64,000 nt of DNA. Origin: Mycobacterium sp. E183. Its GTDB lineage: Bacteria; Actinomycetota; Actinomycetes; Mycobacteriales; Mycobacteriaceae. How positions within the stretch are numbered: position 1 is the first letter of the stretch; every line of letters begins with the position of its first letter. Position numbers and translations under genes: made by a program. The notes beneath the pieces were generated by a model that made no database searches, was not told where the DNA came from, and worked only from the letters and a program-made list of their open reading frames with translations. The stretch covers positions 1-64,000 of the forward strand of contig NZ_LZJN01000156.1 in the NCBI RefSeq assembly GCF_001667735.1, given 5' to 3'. Positions 41,028 to 50,070 of the stretch are shown piece by piece.

Positions 41028-42509
41028 ATGAGTCCGCACGTGCGCCGATGGTGCTTCGCCGACCAGCTGGGTCCGCACTTCCTGGACGGTCCCGGCCAGC
41101 CGGTGTTGCTGATCGAGTCCAGGGCGGCGTTCGAACGCCGCCGGTTCCACCGCCGCAAGGCCCACCTGGTGCTCTCCGCACTGCGTCACCGCGCCGCCGA
41201 ACTCGGCGACCAGGCCGTGTTTCTGCGGACACGGACGTATCGCGAGGCGCTGAATCAGGTCAAGGCGCGCATCAGTGTGTGTCAGCCGACGTCGCGGGCG
41301 GCGGATCGGTTCGTGCGCTCGCTGCCCGATGTCGACGTGCTGCCCGCGCGCGGCTTCTGCACCGGACGCACCGAATTCGAGGACTGGTCCGGCCGGCAAC
41401 GAACCCTGCTGCTGGAAAATTTCTACCGGGACGCGCGCCGTCGGTTCGATCTGCTGATGGAGGGTGACCGACCAGCCGGGGGCAGGTGGAACTTCGACGC
41501 CGACAACCGCCAGCCTGCGCCCAAGAATGCCGGCGCCCTGCCCGTGCCCGCGCCCTGGCAACCTGAAGAGGATGAGATCGACGAGCAGGTGCGCGCCGAC
41601 CTGGACCGGTGGGAACGCGACGGCGACGTGGCCTTCGTCGGCCGCGACGGCCCGCGCGAATTCCCCGTCACGGCAATGGAGGCACGGGCTGCGCTCCAGG
41701 TTTTTTTGCGAGATCGCTTGCCGCACTTCGGTCCCCACGAAGATGCCATGCTCGCCGGCGATCGGTTCATGGCGCACAGCCTGTTATCGGCGCCCATGAA
41801 CCTCGGCTTGCTGGACCCGTTGGAATGCGCCTACGCCGCCGAGGACGAGTACCGCGCGGGGCGCGCGCCGCTCGCCAGCGTGGAGGGTTACATCCGCCAG
41901 CTGATCGGGTGGCGCGACTACATCTGGCACGTCTATTGGCATTTCGGCGCGGACTACCGCAGCCGCAACGCGCTCCGGGCGCACGTCGGGTTGCCCGACT
42001 GGTTCACCGGACTGGACGCCGACGCCGTGCATGCGCACTGCCTCAAAGACGTCCTGGCCCAGGTGCGCGATCACGGTTGGGTGCACCACATTCCGCGGCT
42101 GATGGTGCTGTCCAACTACGCGCTGCAGCGTGGGTGGAATCCCGCCGAGGTCACCGACTGGTTCCACCGCTGCTTCGTCGACGGTTACGACTGGGTGATG
42201 GTGGCCAACGTCGTAGGCATGTCCCAGCATGCCGACGGCGGGCTGATGGCGACCAAGCCGTATGCCGCCGGCGGCGCCTACATCAACCGGATGAGCGATT
42301 ACTGCGGCCGCTGCCCATATCGACCGACCGAGCGGGTCGGCGAGCGCGCCTGCCCGTACACCGGTGGCTATTGGTGGTTCCTGGACCGCAACAAGCGACA
42401 GCTCGCGGGCAACCGGCGGATGAGCCAACCACTCGCCGGGCTGCGCCGGCTCACCGATCTGGACGAGGTCGTCGAGCAACAACGCCGGCTCGGGCGGTCG
42501 GCCCCGTGA
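41028..42509 (+). CDS. Fe-S bacterial photolyase/cryptochrome (FeS-BCP)
   Basis: 493 residues of the photolyase-related family (COG3046-type), which binds FAD, a lumazine-type antenna and a 4Fe-4S cluster and repairs (6-4) photoproducts or acts as a light sensor. FAD-domain stretches are SVEGYIRQLIGWRDYIWHVY, LMVLSNYALQRGWNP and DGYDWVMVANVVGMSQHADGG (pieces). Cluster cysteines are C338, C426, C429 and C442; their spacing equals that I recall for Agrobacterium PhrB (350/438/441/454). ATG at 41028. It overlaps the next SRPBCC gene by one base. Confidence 0.9.
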   Translation: MSPHVRRWCFADQLGPHFLDGPGQPVLLIESRAAFERRRFHRRKAHLVLSALRHRAAELGDQAVFLRTRTYREALNQVKARISVCQPTSRAADRFVRSLPDVDVLPARGFCTGRTEFEDWSGRQRTLLLENFYRDARRRFDLLMEGDRPAGGRWNFDADNRQPAPKNAGALPVPAPWQPEEDEIDEQVRADLDRWERDGDVAFVGRDGPREFPVTAMEARAALQVFLRDRLPHFGPHEDAMLAGDRFMAHSLLSAPMNLGLLDPLECAYAAEDEYRAGRAPLASVEGYIRQLIGWRDYIWHVYWHFGADYRSRNALRAHVGLPDWFTGLDADAVHAHCLKDVLAQVRDHGWVHHIPRLMVLSNYALQRGWNPAEVTDWFHRCFVDGYDWVMVANVVGMSQHADGGLMATKPYAAGGAYINRMSDYCGRCPYRPTERVGERACPYTGGYWWFLDRNKRQLAGNRRMSQPLAGLRRLTDLDEVVEQQRRLGRSAP

Positions 42510-42901
42510 TGGGCGGCGTCATGCTCACCGTCGACCGGGTGATCGCGGCGCCGCCCACGGCGGTGTGGGACGTGCTCGTCGACCTCGACGCTTGGCCGAA
42601 GTGGGGCCCGACGGTACGCGGCGCCCGACTGGACGAACCGCACACCGAACTGGCGCTGGGTGCGACCGGCGTGGTGAACACGTCGCTGTTGGTCCCGGCG
42701 CCATTCGTCGTCACCGACTTCGAGCCGGGTCGCCACTGGGCCTGGCAGGTGGCCGGCGTCCCGGCGACGCGGCACTGGGTGGACCCGGTGGACGGCGGAT
42801 CGCGGGTCGGCATGGCGGTGCCATGGTGGGCGGCGCCCTATGTCACGGTGTGCGCGATCGCGTTGCGGCGCATCGACGAAATGGTGACCGCCGCGCAATA
42901 G
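42509..42901 (+). CDS. SRPBCC (polyketide-cyclase/START-like) protein
   Basis: 130 residues of the START/SRPBCC fold: VDRVIAAPPTAVWDVLVDLDAWPKWGPTV is the classical N-terminal strand-helix, and VTDFEPGRHWAWQV the central sheet. It binds hydrophobic ligands; role unknown. ATG overlaps the photolyase stop (TGATG), so it is made with that flavoprotein and may serve the same process. Ended by a perfect hairpin at 42918. Confidence 0.82.
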   Translation: MGGVMLTVDRVIAAPPTAVWDVLVDLDAWPKWGPTVRGARLDEPHTELALGATGVVNTSLLVPAPFVVTDFEPGRHWAWQVAGVPATRHWVDPVDGGSRVGMAVPWWAAPYVTVCAIALRRIDEMVTAAQ

Positions 42902-42917
42902 CCGCCGTGAAACGCGA

Positions 42918-42947
42918 GAGCCCCCGACGCCGCGGCGTCGGGGGCTC
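42918..42947. terminator. Perfect 30-base palindromic terminator
   Basis: Arms 42918-42932 and 42933-42947 (GAGCCCCCGACGCCG and its complement) are fully complementary with no intrinsic loop bases. It lies between the SRPBCC gene and etfA, which converge, and so can stop both transcripts. It has no U-tract. Confidence 0.85.
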
Positions 42948-42962
42948 CTGGGCCGAGAAGGC

Positions 42963-43916
42963 TTAGCCCTTGCGCTGCTTGATGGCGTCGGTCAGCTGCG
43001 GGGCGACCTTGAAGAGGTCGCCCACCACGCCGTAGTCGGCGATCTCGAAGATCGGCGCCTCTTCGTCCTTGTTGACGGCGACGATGGTCTTCGAGGTCTG
43101 CATGCCGGCGCGGTGCTGAATCGCCCCGGAGATGCCCAGCGCGATGTAGAGCTGCGGCGACACCGTCTTGCCGGTCTGACCGACCTGGAACTGGCCCGGG
43201 TAGTAACCGGAGTCGACCGCGGCGCGCGACGCACCGACGGCGCCACCCAGCGAGTCGGCCAGCTCCTCGACCACGTGGAAGTTGTCGGCGCTGCCGACGC
43301 CGCGGCCACCGGACACCACGATGGTGGCCTCCGTGAGCTCCGGGCGGTCGCCGGCCACGGCCGGCTCGCGCGCGGTGATCTTGGTGGCGTTCTCGGCGGG
43401 CGCGGGCACCTCGACGGTGACCTGCTCGCCGGCGCCGGCCTGCGGTTCGGCGTCGATGGCGCCGCCGCGGACCGTGACGATCGGGGTGTCCCCGTTGGCC
43501 TGCGCCTCGACGGTGAACGCGCCACCGAAGATCGAGTGCACGAACTTGCCCTCCTGGACGCCGACCACGTCGACCAGCAGGCCGGAGCCGATCCGGGCGG
43601 CGAGCCGGCCGGCGACCTCTTTGCCGTCGGCGTTGGCGGACAGCAACACCGCGGCGGGCGAGTTGGACTCGGCCAGCGAGGCCAGCACGTCGACCACCGG
43701 CGTGATCAGGTAGTTCTCGGCGTCGTCGGACTCGGCGACGTAGATCTTTTCGGCGCCGGCCTCCTTGAGGCCGTCGACCAGCGGCGCGGCCGTTCCGGGC
43801 TTGCCGACCACGACCGCGGCCGGCTCGCCCAGTGCGCGGGCGGCGGTGATCAGTTCGGAGGTGACCTTCTTCAGTGCGCCTTCGGCGTGCTCAACGAGCA
43901 CCAAAACTTCTGCCAT
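42963..43916 (-). CDS. etfA: Electron transfer flavoprotein alpha subunit
   Basis: 317 residues. N-terminal domain I (VLVLVEHAEGALKKVTSELI) and a C-terminal FAD domain with GGRGVGSADNFHVVEELAD and SRAAVDSGYYPGQFQVGQTGKTVSPQLYIALGISGAIQH (pieces), the ETF-alpha signature. It passes electrons from acyl-CoA dehydrogenases to the quinone pool via ETF-QO. ATG at 43916, 39 bases after etfB. Equals FixB/Rv3028c. Confidence 0.96.
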   Translation of the reverse strand: MAEVLVLVEHAEGALKKVTSELITAARALGEPAAVVVGKPGTAAPLVDGLKEAGAEKIYVAESDDAENYLITPVVDVLASLAESNSPAAVLLSANADGKEVAGRLAARIGSGLLVDVVGVQEGKFVHSIFGGAFTVEAQANGDTPIVTVRGGAIDAEPQAGAGEQVTVEVPAPAENATKITAREPAVAGDRPELTEATIVVSGGRGVGSADNFHVVEELADSLGGAVGASRAAVDSGYYPGQFQVGQTGKTVSPQLYIALGISGAIQHRAGMQTSKTIVAVNKDEEAPIFEIADYGVVGDLFKVAPQLTDAIKQRKG

Positions 43917-43955
43917 GGTTTCTTCGCTCTTCTCGTCTCTGGGATGGGTGCTCGG

Positions 43956-44747
43956 CTAGATGATCTTCTGGGCCACGAGGTACTGGGAGATCTGGTTCCC
44001 GCCCTCGCCCTCGTCGGTGACCTTCTCACCCGCGGTCTTCGGCGGCTTCGGCGTCGACGACAGCACCTTCGACCCGGCGTTCTCCAACCCGACCTCGTCG
44101 CTTTCGACCCCGATCTCGGCGAGGGTCAGCACCGTGACCTCTTTCTTCTTGGCGGCCATGATGCCCTTGAAGGACGGGAAGCGCGGCTCGTTGATCTTCT
44201 CGGTCACACTCACCACGGCGGGCAGCGACGCCTCGAGCGTGAACACACCGTCGTCGGTCTCGCGCTCGCCCGTGACCTTGCCGCCCTCGATCGACAGCTT
44301 GCGCAGGTGGGTCAGCTGCGGCAGGCCCAGGTACTCGGCGATGATGGCCGGCACCGCGCCGCCGGAGCCGTCGGTGGACTCGTTCCCGGCGATGACCAGC
44401 TCCGTGCCCTCGATGGTGCCCAGCGCGCGCGCCAGCGCCCACGCGGTTTGCACCACGCACGAGCCGTGCATGCCGTCGTCCTTGAGGTGGACGGCCTTGT
44501 CGGCTCCCATCGACAGCGCCTTGCGGATCGCCTCGGTGGCACGTTCGGGGCCGGCGGTCAGCACCGTGACCGATCCCTCGCCGCCCTCCCGCTCGCGGAT
44601 CTGCAGTGCCTCTTCGACGGCGCGCTCGTTGATCTCGTCCAGCACTGCATCGGCGGCCTCGCGGTCGAGCGTGTAGTCGCCGTCGTTCAGCTTGCGCTCG
44701 GACCAGGTGTCTGGGACCTGCTTGATCAGGACCACGATGTTCGTCAT
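43956..44747 (-). CDS. etfB: Electron transfer flavoprotein beta subunit
   Basis: 263 residues with the ETF-beta fold: NIVVLIKQVPDTWSERKL, the AMP-binding region ALSMGADKAVHL, and GNESTDGSGGAVPAIIAEYL. It forms the heterodimer with EtfA and anchors acyl-CoA dehydrogenases. ATG at 44747. Heads the etfBA operon and is divergent from the methyltransferase gene. Equals FixA/Rv3029c. Confidence 0.96.
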   Translation of the reverse strand: MTNIVVLIKQVPDTWSERKLNDGDYTLDREAADAVLDEINERAVEEALQIREREGGEGSVTVLTAGPERATEAIRKALSMGADKAVHLKDDGMHGSCVVQTAWALARALGTIEGTELVIAGNESTDGSGGAVPAIIAEYLGLPQLTHLRKLSIEGGKVTGERETDDGVFTLEASLPAVVSVTEKINEPRFPSFKGIMAAKKKEVTVLTLAEIGVESDEVGLENAGSKVLSSTPKPPKTAGEKVTDEGEGGNQISQYLVAQKII

Positions 44748-44974
44748 GAGTGTGGTTCGTCCTCCTCGAAGGAGTCTCGCAGCAGTCGACCACGAGACTT
44801 TCAGTACGCGTTTCGCAGCGCACGGTCGTGTTACTACTCGGTAACTTTGTGCAGCCTGCCTTCACACCATAGCGGGTGGTACTGCGGGTTCTTCCGGCGT
44901 GTCCACCCTCGCCAACCGCGGGCGCCCCACTCCCGGTTCGCGAATCCGACACTTCGCGTTAGCCTGCCTATGCG
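44748..44974. other. Divergent gap etfB / methyltransferase, no gene seen
   Basis: 227 bases holding the promoters of both directions. A short dyad, CCTCCTCGAAGGAG, lies just before etfB (44761-44774) and overlaps its ribosome site. Otherwise nothing stands out. Confidence 0.45.
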
Positions 44975-45790
44975 ATGAGCGCAACCGTCCCCGACGTCCC
45001 CTGGCACCGCCCCGGCGATCCCTCGCCCGGGGCCGATCCCGTGCTGACGTTGACGGGCGAGCGCACCATCCCGGGCCTGGACGTCGAGAACTACTGGTTC
45101 CGCCGCCACGAGGTCGTCTACCAGCGGCTGGCCGGACGCTGTGCGGGCCGCGAGGTGCTCGAGGCCGGCTGCGGCGAGGGGTACGGCGCGGACCTGATCG
45201 CCGCCGTCGCCCGCCGGGTCGTGGCCGTGGATTACGACGAGGCCGCCGTGGCCCACGTGCGCCACCGCTACCCGCGCGTGGAAGTGATGCAGGCCAACCT
45301 GGCGGCGCTGCCGCTGCCCGACGCGTCGGTGGATATTGTGGTCAACTTCCAAGTGATCGAGCACCTGTGGGATCAGGCACAATTCGTCGCCGAATGCGCG
45401 CGGGTGCTGCGCCGCGGCGGGTTGCTGATGGTGTCGACACCGAACCGGATCACCTTCTCGCCCGGCCGCGACACCCCGATCAACCCGTTCCACACCCGCG
45501 AACTCAACGCCGCCGAGCTGAGCGAGTTGCTGGTCGACGCGGGCTTTCGCGACGTGTCGATCAGCGGGCTGTTCCACGGCCCCCGGCTGCGCGAGATGGA
45601 CGCCCGCCACGGCGGCTCCATCATCGACGCGCAGATCGAGCGGGCAATGGCCGCTGACCCGGGGGCGCCGTGGCCGCCGGAGCTGGTCGCCGACGTGGCC
45701 GCGGTGACGTGCGACGACTTCGACATCGAAAACGGCCCCCGTGACATCGACGACAGCCTGGACCTGATCGCGATCGCGGTAGCGCCGTGA
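44975..45790 (+). CDS. SAM-dependent methyltransferase of the MGLP cluster (Rv3030-like)
   Basis: Class I methyltransferase, 271 residues. Motif I is VLEAGCGEGYGADLI, motif II VVAVDYDEAAVAHV, and motif III ADMDIV-type VDIVVNFQVIEHLW. It matches M. tuberculosis Rv3030, clustered with genes for the 6-O-methylglucose lipopolysaccharide (MGLP) that regulates fatty acid synthase. Overlaps the GH57 gene by four bases (GTGA). ATG at 44975. Confidence 0.88.
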   Translation: MSATVPDVPWHRPGDPSPGADPVLTLTGERTIPGLDVENYWFRRHEVVYQRLAGRCAGREVLEAGCGEGYGADLIAAVARRVVAVDYDEAAVAHVRHRYPRVEVMQANLAALPLPDASVDIVVNFQVIEHLWDQAQFVAECARVLRRGGLLMVSTPNRITFSPGRDTPINPFHTRELNAAELSELLVDAGFRDVSISGLFHGPRLREMDARHGGSIIDAQIERAMAADPGAPWPPELVADVAAVTCDDFDIENGPRDIDDSLDLIAIAVAP

Positions 45791-47379
45791 GCAATTCGCA
45801 CGACCGGGTGCCCGGCATGTTCACCCTGGTCCTGCACACCCACCTGCCGTGGCTGGCCCATCATGGCCGGTGGCCGGTCGGCGAGGAGTGGCTCTACCAG
45901 TCTTGGGCGGCGGCCTATCTGCCGCTGATGCGGGTGCTGACCACGCTGGCCGACGAGGACCGACGCGGATTGATCACGCTCGGCGTCACCCCGGTGGTGA
46001 ACGCGCAGCTCGACGACCCGTACTGCCTGGACGGCATGCACCATTGGCTCGCCAACTGGCGGCTGCGGGCCGCCGAGGCGGCCAGCGTCCGGTCCGCCGC
46101 GCGCTCGAAGTCGGCCGAATACCAATCTTGCACGCCGGAAGCGTTGCGCGCCTTGGGGATTCGGGAATGCGCCGAGGCGGACGGGGCGCTGGAAGATTTC
46201 GCCACCCGATGGCGGCACGGCGCCAGCCCGCTGCTGCGCGGCCTGCTCGACGCCGGCACCGTGGAGTTGCTCGGCGGCCCGCTGGCCCACCCCTTCCAGC
46301 CGCTGCTCGCGCCGCGGCTGCGCGAGTTCGCCCTGCGCGAGGGGCTGGCCGACGCGCAGTCGCGGCTGGGGACGCGAAAAGGGCAGGGCCCCAGCGGGAT
46401 CTGGGCGCCCGAATGTGCCTATGCCCCGGGCATGGAGCACGACTACGCCGCCGCCGGTGTCACCCACTTCATGGTCGACGGCCCGTCGCTGCACGGCGAC
46501 ACCGCGCTGGGCCGGCCCGTCGGCGACACCGACGTCGTCGCGTTCGGACGCGACCTGCAGGTCAGCTACCGGGTGTGGTCACCCAAGTCCGGCTACCCCG
46601 GGCACGCCGCCTACCGCGACTTCCACACCTACGACCACCTCACCGGGCTGAAGCCGGCACGGGTGACCGGCCGCAACGTGGCGTCGGAGGCCAAGGCCCC
46701 CTATGACCCCGAGCGCGCCGACCACGCCGTCGACGTCCACGTCGCCGACTTCGTCGAGGTGGTCCGCAACCGGCTGACCAGCGAATCCGACCGCATCGGG
46801 CGCCCCGCGCACGTGGTCGCCGCCTTCGACACCGAACTTTTCGGCCACTGGTGGTACGAGGGGCCGACGTGGCTGCAGCGGCTGCTGCGCGCCCTGCCCG
46901 CCGCCGGAGTGCGGGTGGGGACGCTGAACGACGCCATCGACGGCGGATTCGTCGGGCGCCCGGTCGCGTTGCCGCCCAGTTCGTGGGGTTCGGGCAAGGA
47001 CTGGCAGGTCTGGGCGGGCGAGAAGGTGGCCGACCTGGTCCAGCTCAACAACGAAGTGGTCGACACGGCGCTGAGCACAGTGGATAAGGCGCTCGCGCAA
47101 CGGGCCTCGCTGGATGGGCCGCTGCCCCGCGACCACGTCGCCGACCAGATCCTGCGCGAGACCCTGCTCACCGTGTCCAGCGACTGGCCGTTCATGGTGA
47201 GCAAGGACTCGGCCGCCGACTACGCGCGCTACCGCGCCCACCTGCACGCCCACGCGACCCGCGAGATCGCCGGGGCGCTCGCGTCCGGGCGCCGGGACGC
47301 CGCTGGGCGCCTGGCCGAAGGCTGGAACCGCGCCGACGGACTGTTCGGCGCCCTGGACGCGCGCAGGCTGCCCCGATGA
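45787..47379 (+). CDS. GH57 alpha-1,4-glucan branching enzyme (Rv3031-like)
   Basis: 530 residues, GH57 fold. HTHLPWLAHHGRWPVGEEWL at the N-terminus, the catalytic nucleophile glutamate in WAPECAYAPGM and the acid/base aspartate in FDTELFGHWWYEGP are visible, followed by a helical C-terminal domain. It introduces alpha-1,6 branches in methylglucose polysaccharide. GTG at 45787, coupled to the methyltransferase before it and 13 bases from the GT4 gene after it. Confidence 0.93.
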   Translation: MSNSHDRVPGMFTLVLHTHLPWLAHHGRWPVGEEWLYQSWAAAYLPLMRVLTTLADEDRRGLITLGVTPVVNAQLDDPYCLDGMHHWLANWRLRAAEAASVRSAARSKSAEYQSCTPEALRALGIRECAEADGALEDFATRWRHGASPLLRGLLDAGTVELLGGPLAHPFQPLLAPRLREFALREGLADAQSRLGTRKGQGPSGIWAPECAYAPGMEHDYAAAGVTHFMVDGPSLHGDTALGRPVGDTDVVAFGRDLQVSYRVWSPKSGYPGHAAYRDFHTYDHLTGLKPARVTGRNVASEAKAPYDPERADHAVDVHVADFVEVVRNRLTSESDRIGRPAHVVAAFDTELFGHWWYEGPTWLQRLLRALPAAGVRVGTLNDAIDGGFVGRPVALPPSSWGSGKDWQVWAGEKVADLVQLNNEVVDTALSTVDKALAQRASLDGPLPRDHVADQILRETLLTVSSDWPFMVSKDSAADYARYRAHLHAHATREIAGALASGRRDAAGRLAEGWNRADGLFGALDARRLPR

Positions 47380-47392
47380 GCTTGGCGGCCGC

Positions 47393-48637
47393 GTGAAGAT
47401 CCTGATGGTCTCGTGGGAGTACCCGCCGGTGGTGATCGGCGGGCTCGGCCGGCACGTGCATCACCTGTCGACGGCGCTGGCCGCGGCCGGGCACGAGGTC
47501 GTCGTGCTGTCCCGCCGCCCCACGGGCACCGACCCCAGCACGCACCCGTCGTCCGACGAGGTGGTCGACGGAGTCCGGGTGATCGCCGCCGCCCAAGACC
47601 CGCACGAGTTCTCGTTCGGCACCGACATGATGGCGTGGACGCTGGCCATGGGCCATTCCATGACGCGCGAGGGCCTGTCGTTGAAGAAGCGGGGCACGAA
47701 CCGGCCGTGGCGTCCCGACGTCGTGCACGCGCACGACTGGCTGGTGGCCCATCCGGCGATCACGCTCGCGCAGTTCTACGACGTGCCAATGGTTTCCACC
47801 ATCCACGCCACCGAGGCCGGACGGCACTCCGGCTGGGTGTCCGGCGCGATCAGTCGTCAGGTGCACGCCGTGGAGTCGTGGTTGGTGCGCGAATCCGATT
47901 CGCTGATCACCTGTTCGGCGTCGATGTCCGACGAGATCACCGAACTGTTCGGGCCCGGCCTGGCCGCAATCACGGTCATCCGCAACGGAATCGACGCCGC
48001 GCGCTGGCCGTTCGCCGAGCGCCGGCCGCGCACCGGTCCCGCCGAACTGCTCTTCCTCGGGCGGCTGGAATACGAAAAGGGTGTGCATGACGTCATCGCC
48101 GCCCTGCCCCGCATCCGGCGCGCCCACCCCGGGACCACCCTGACCATCGCCGGGGAGGGCACGCAGCAGGAGTGGCTCGTCGAGCAGGCCCGAAAACATC
48201 GGGTGCTCAAGGCAACTCGGTTCGTCGGCCACCTCGGCCATGCCGAGCTGCTCGCGGTGCTGCACCGGGCCGACGCCGCGGTGCTGCCCAGCCACTACGA
48301 GCCGTTCGGGATCGTCGCGCTGGAAGCCGCCGCGGCGGGGACGCCGCTCGTCACGTCGAACATCGGGGGCCTGGGCGAGGCGGTGATCAACGGCCGGACC
48401 GGGGTCTCCTGCCCACCCCGCGACGTCGCCCGGCTCGCCTCGGCCGTGCGGGTCGTGCTCGATGATCCATTCGCCGCGCAGCAGCGCGCCCGCGCCGCCC
48501 GCGAACGGCTCACCTCGGCCTTCGACTGGAAGACCGTGGCCCGGGAGACCGCGCAGGTATATCTCGCCGCCAAGCGCGGCGAGCGGCAGCCCCAGCCGCG
48601 CATGCCCATCGTGGAGCACGCGCTGCCCAACCGCTAG
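47393..48637 (+). CDS. GT4 alpha-1,4-glucosyltransferase (Rv3032-like)
   Basis: 414 residues of the glycogen-synthase-like GT4 family. The N-terminal domain begins KILMVSWEYPPVVIGGLGRHVHHL, the acceptor side contains VHAHDWLVAHPA, and the C-terminal donor site has GRLEYEKGVHDV and the EX7E motif EPFGIVALE. It elongates the alpha-1,4-glucan of MGLP and contributes to capsular glucan in M. tuberculosis. GTG at 47393. Third gene of the methyltransferase-GH57-GT4 operon. Confidence 0.94.
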   Translation: MKILMVSWEYPPVVIGGLGRHVHHLSTALAAAGHEVVVLSRRPTGTDPSTHPSSDEVVDGVRVIAAAQDPHEFSFGTDMMAWTLAMGHSMTREGLSLKKRGTNRPWRPDVVHAHDWLVAHPAITLAQFYDVPMVSTIHATEAGRHSGWVSGAISRQVHAVESWLVRESDSLITCSASMSDEITELFGPGLAAITVIRNGIDAARWPFAERRPRTGPAELLFLGRLEYEKGVHDVIAALPRIRRAHPGTTLTIAGEGTQQEWLVEQARKHRVLKATRFVGHLGHAELLAVLHRADAAVLPSHYEPFGIVALEAAAAGTPLVTSNIGGLGEAVINGRTGVSCPPRDVARLASAVRVVLDDPFAAQQRARAARERLTSAFDWKTVARETAQVYLAAKRGERQPQPRMPIVEHALPNR

Positions 48638-48646
48638 CCTGCAGCG

Positions 48647-50002
48647 ATGGGGCTGGAATTTTCGAGCGTGGTCGACGCGCCGATCGGCGACGTGTTCGCC
48701 TGGCACGCCAGGCCGGGCGCGTTCGCCCGGCTCTCACCGCCGTGGCAACCCATGCGCCTGGTCTCCGAGGCCGCCTCACTCAAGGACGGGCGGGCGACGC
48801 TTGCGCTACCGGGCGGCCTGCGCTGGGTCGCCGTCCACCAGGCGGCAGACTACGACCCGCCGCGGCGCTTCGTGGACGCCATCGGCGGCGACGGCCTGGC
48901 CACGCTGCCCACCCGAGTCGCCGTGCGCTGGCGGCACACCCATGACTTCGAGGCCGTCGGCGACGGCCGCACCCGGGTCATCGACCGGGTGGACACACCG
49001 GTGCCCGGGTCGCTGCTGCGGCCCATGTTCACCTACCGGCACCGTCAGCTCGCCGACGATCTGGCCGCCCACCGGCTGGCCGCCGACAACGGGCTGGCTC
49101 CGCTGACCGTCGCGGTCACCGGTGCGTCCGGGCTGGTGGGTTCGGCGTTGACGGCGTTTCTGAGCACGGGCGGCCATCGCGTCATCCGGTTGGTGCGCCG
49201 CCCTGCGCGCGGAGACGACGAGCGCGAGTGGGATCCCGACGACCCCGACCCGGGACTGTTCGATCGCGTGGACGCCGTCATCCATCTGGCGGGGGCCTCG
49301 ATCGCCGGCCGGTTCACCGACAAACATCGACATGCCATCCGCGACAGCAGGATTGGCCCCACCCGCCGCCTCGCCGAGGCGCTCGGCCGCGCCAACGACC
49401 GCCCGGCGGTGCTCATCTCGGCGTCGGCGATCGGATATTACGGATCCGACCGGGGCGACGAGGTCCTCACCGAGGACAGCGACCGGGGCGGCGGTTTCCT
49501 CGCCGACGTGGTCGCCGACTGGGAGGCCGCAACCGAGCCCGCCGAGCAGTCCGGGGTGCGCGTGGTACGGGTGCGCACCGGGATCGTGCAATCCCCGCGC
49601 GGGGGCACGCTGAAGCTGATGCGCCCGTTGTTCAGCGCCGGGTTGGGCGGGCGACTGGGCGACGGCCGGCAATGGTTGTCGTGGATCGGGATCGACGACC
49701 TGGTCGACATCTACCACCGCGCTCTATGGGACCGGGCGCTGTCGGGAGCCGTGAACGCCGTTGCCCCGCAGCCGGTTCGCAACAGCGAGTACACGACGAC
49801 GCTGGCGCGCGTCGTGCACCGGCCCGCGGTGTTGCCGGTGCCGTCGCTGGGGCCGCGGGTGCTGCTCGGCGAGCAGGGCGCACGCGAATTGGCGTGCGCC
49901 AGCCAGCGGGTTCTTCCGCACAAGCTGAGCGCGCAAGGGCACCGGTTCCGCCAACCCGACCTCGATCAGGCGCTCCGCCACCTGCTCGGGCACGCCCGCT
50001 GA
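48647..50002 (+). CDS. TIGR01777-family epimerase with N-terminal SRPBCC domain
   Basis: 451 residues. Residues 1-~150 form an SRPBCC-type domain (EFSSVVDAPIGDVFAWHARPGAF), and ~155-451 form an SDR of the TIGR01777/YfcH type (VAVTGASGLVGSALTAFL, VIHLAGASIAGRF, ISASAIGYYGSDRGDEVL with the Ser-Tyr pair). Substrate unknown. It begins nine bases after the GT4 stop, so it may share that transcript. M. tuberculosis genes after Rv3032 differ, so synteny breaks here. Confidence 0.9.
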   Translation: MGLEFSSVVDAPIGDVFAWHARPGAFARLSPPWQPMRLVSEAASLKDGRATLALPGGLRWVAVHQAADYDPPRRFVDAIGGDGLATLPTRVAVRWRHTHDFEAVGDGRTRVIDRVDTPVPGSLLRPMFTYRHRQLADDLAAHRLAADNGLAPLTVAVTGASGLVGSALTAFLSTGGHRVIRLVRRPARGDDEREWDPDDPDPGLFDRVDAVIHLAGASIAGRFTDKHRHAIRDSRIGPTRRLAEALGRANDRPAVLISASAIGYYGSDRGDEVLTEDSDRGGGFLADVVADWEAATEPAEQSGVRVVRVRTGIVQSPRGGTLKLMRPLFSAGLGGRLGDGRQWLSWIGIDDLVDIYHRALWDRALSGAVNAVAPQPVRNSEYTTTLARVVHRPAVLPVPSLGPRVLLGEQGARELACASQRVLPHKLSAQGHRFRQPDLDQALRHLLGHAR

Positions 50003-50040
50003 ATCGCACATAGCGGGATTGGGGGCCGATGAGGCCCCAT

Positions 50041-50070
50041 TTAACTAACTTAATGGTTCAATCCCTTAAT
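50041..50070. promoter_or_regulatory. AT-rich box over the start of the secreted hydrolase gene
   Basis: A stretch rich in TTAA/TTAATG words in otherwise GC-rich DNA: TTAATGGTT at 50050-50058 is identical to nine bases of the crt-region box at 53342. A second TTAATG overlaps the ATG at 50069. A -10-like TAACTT lies at 50046-50051. It may be an operator of the MarR regulator at 52804-53298; the match is partial. Confidence 0.4.
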
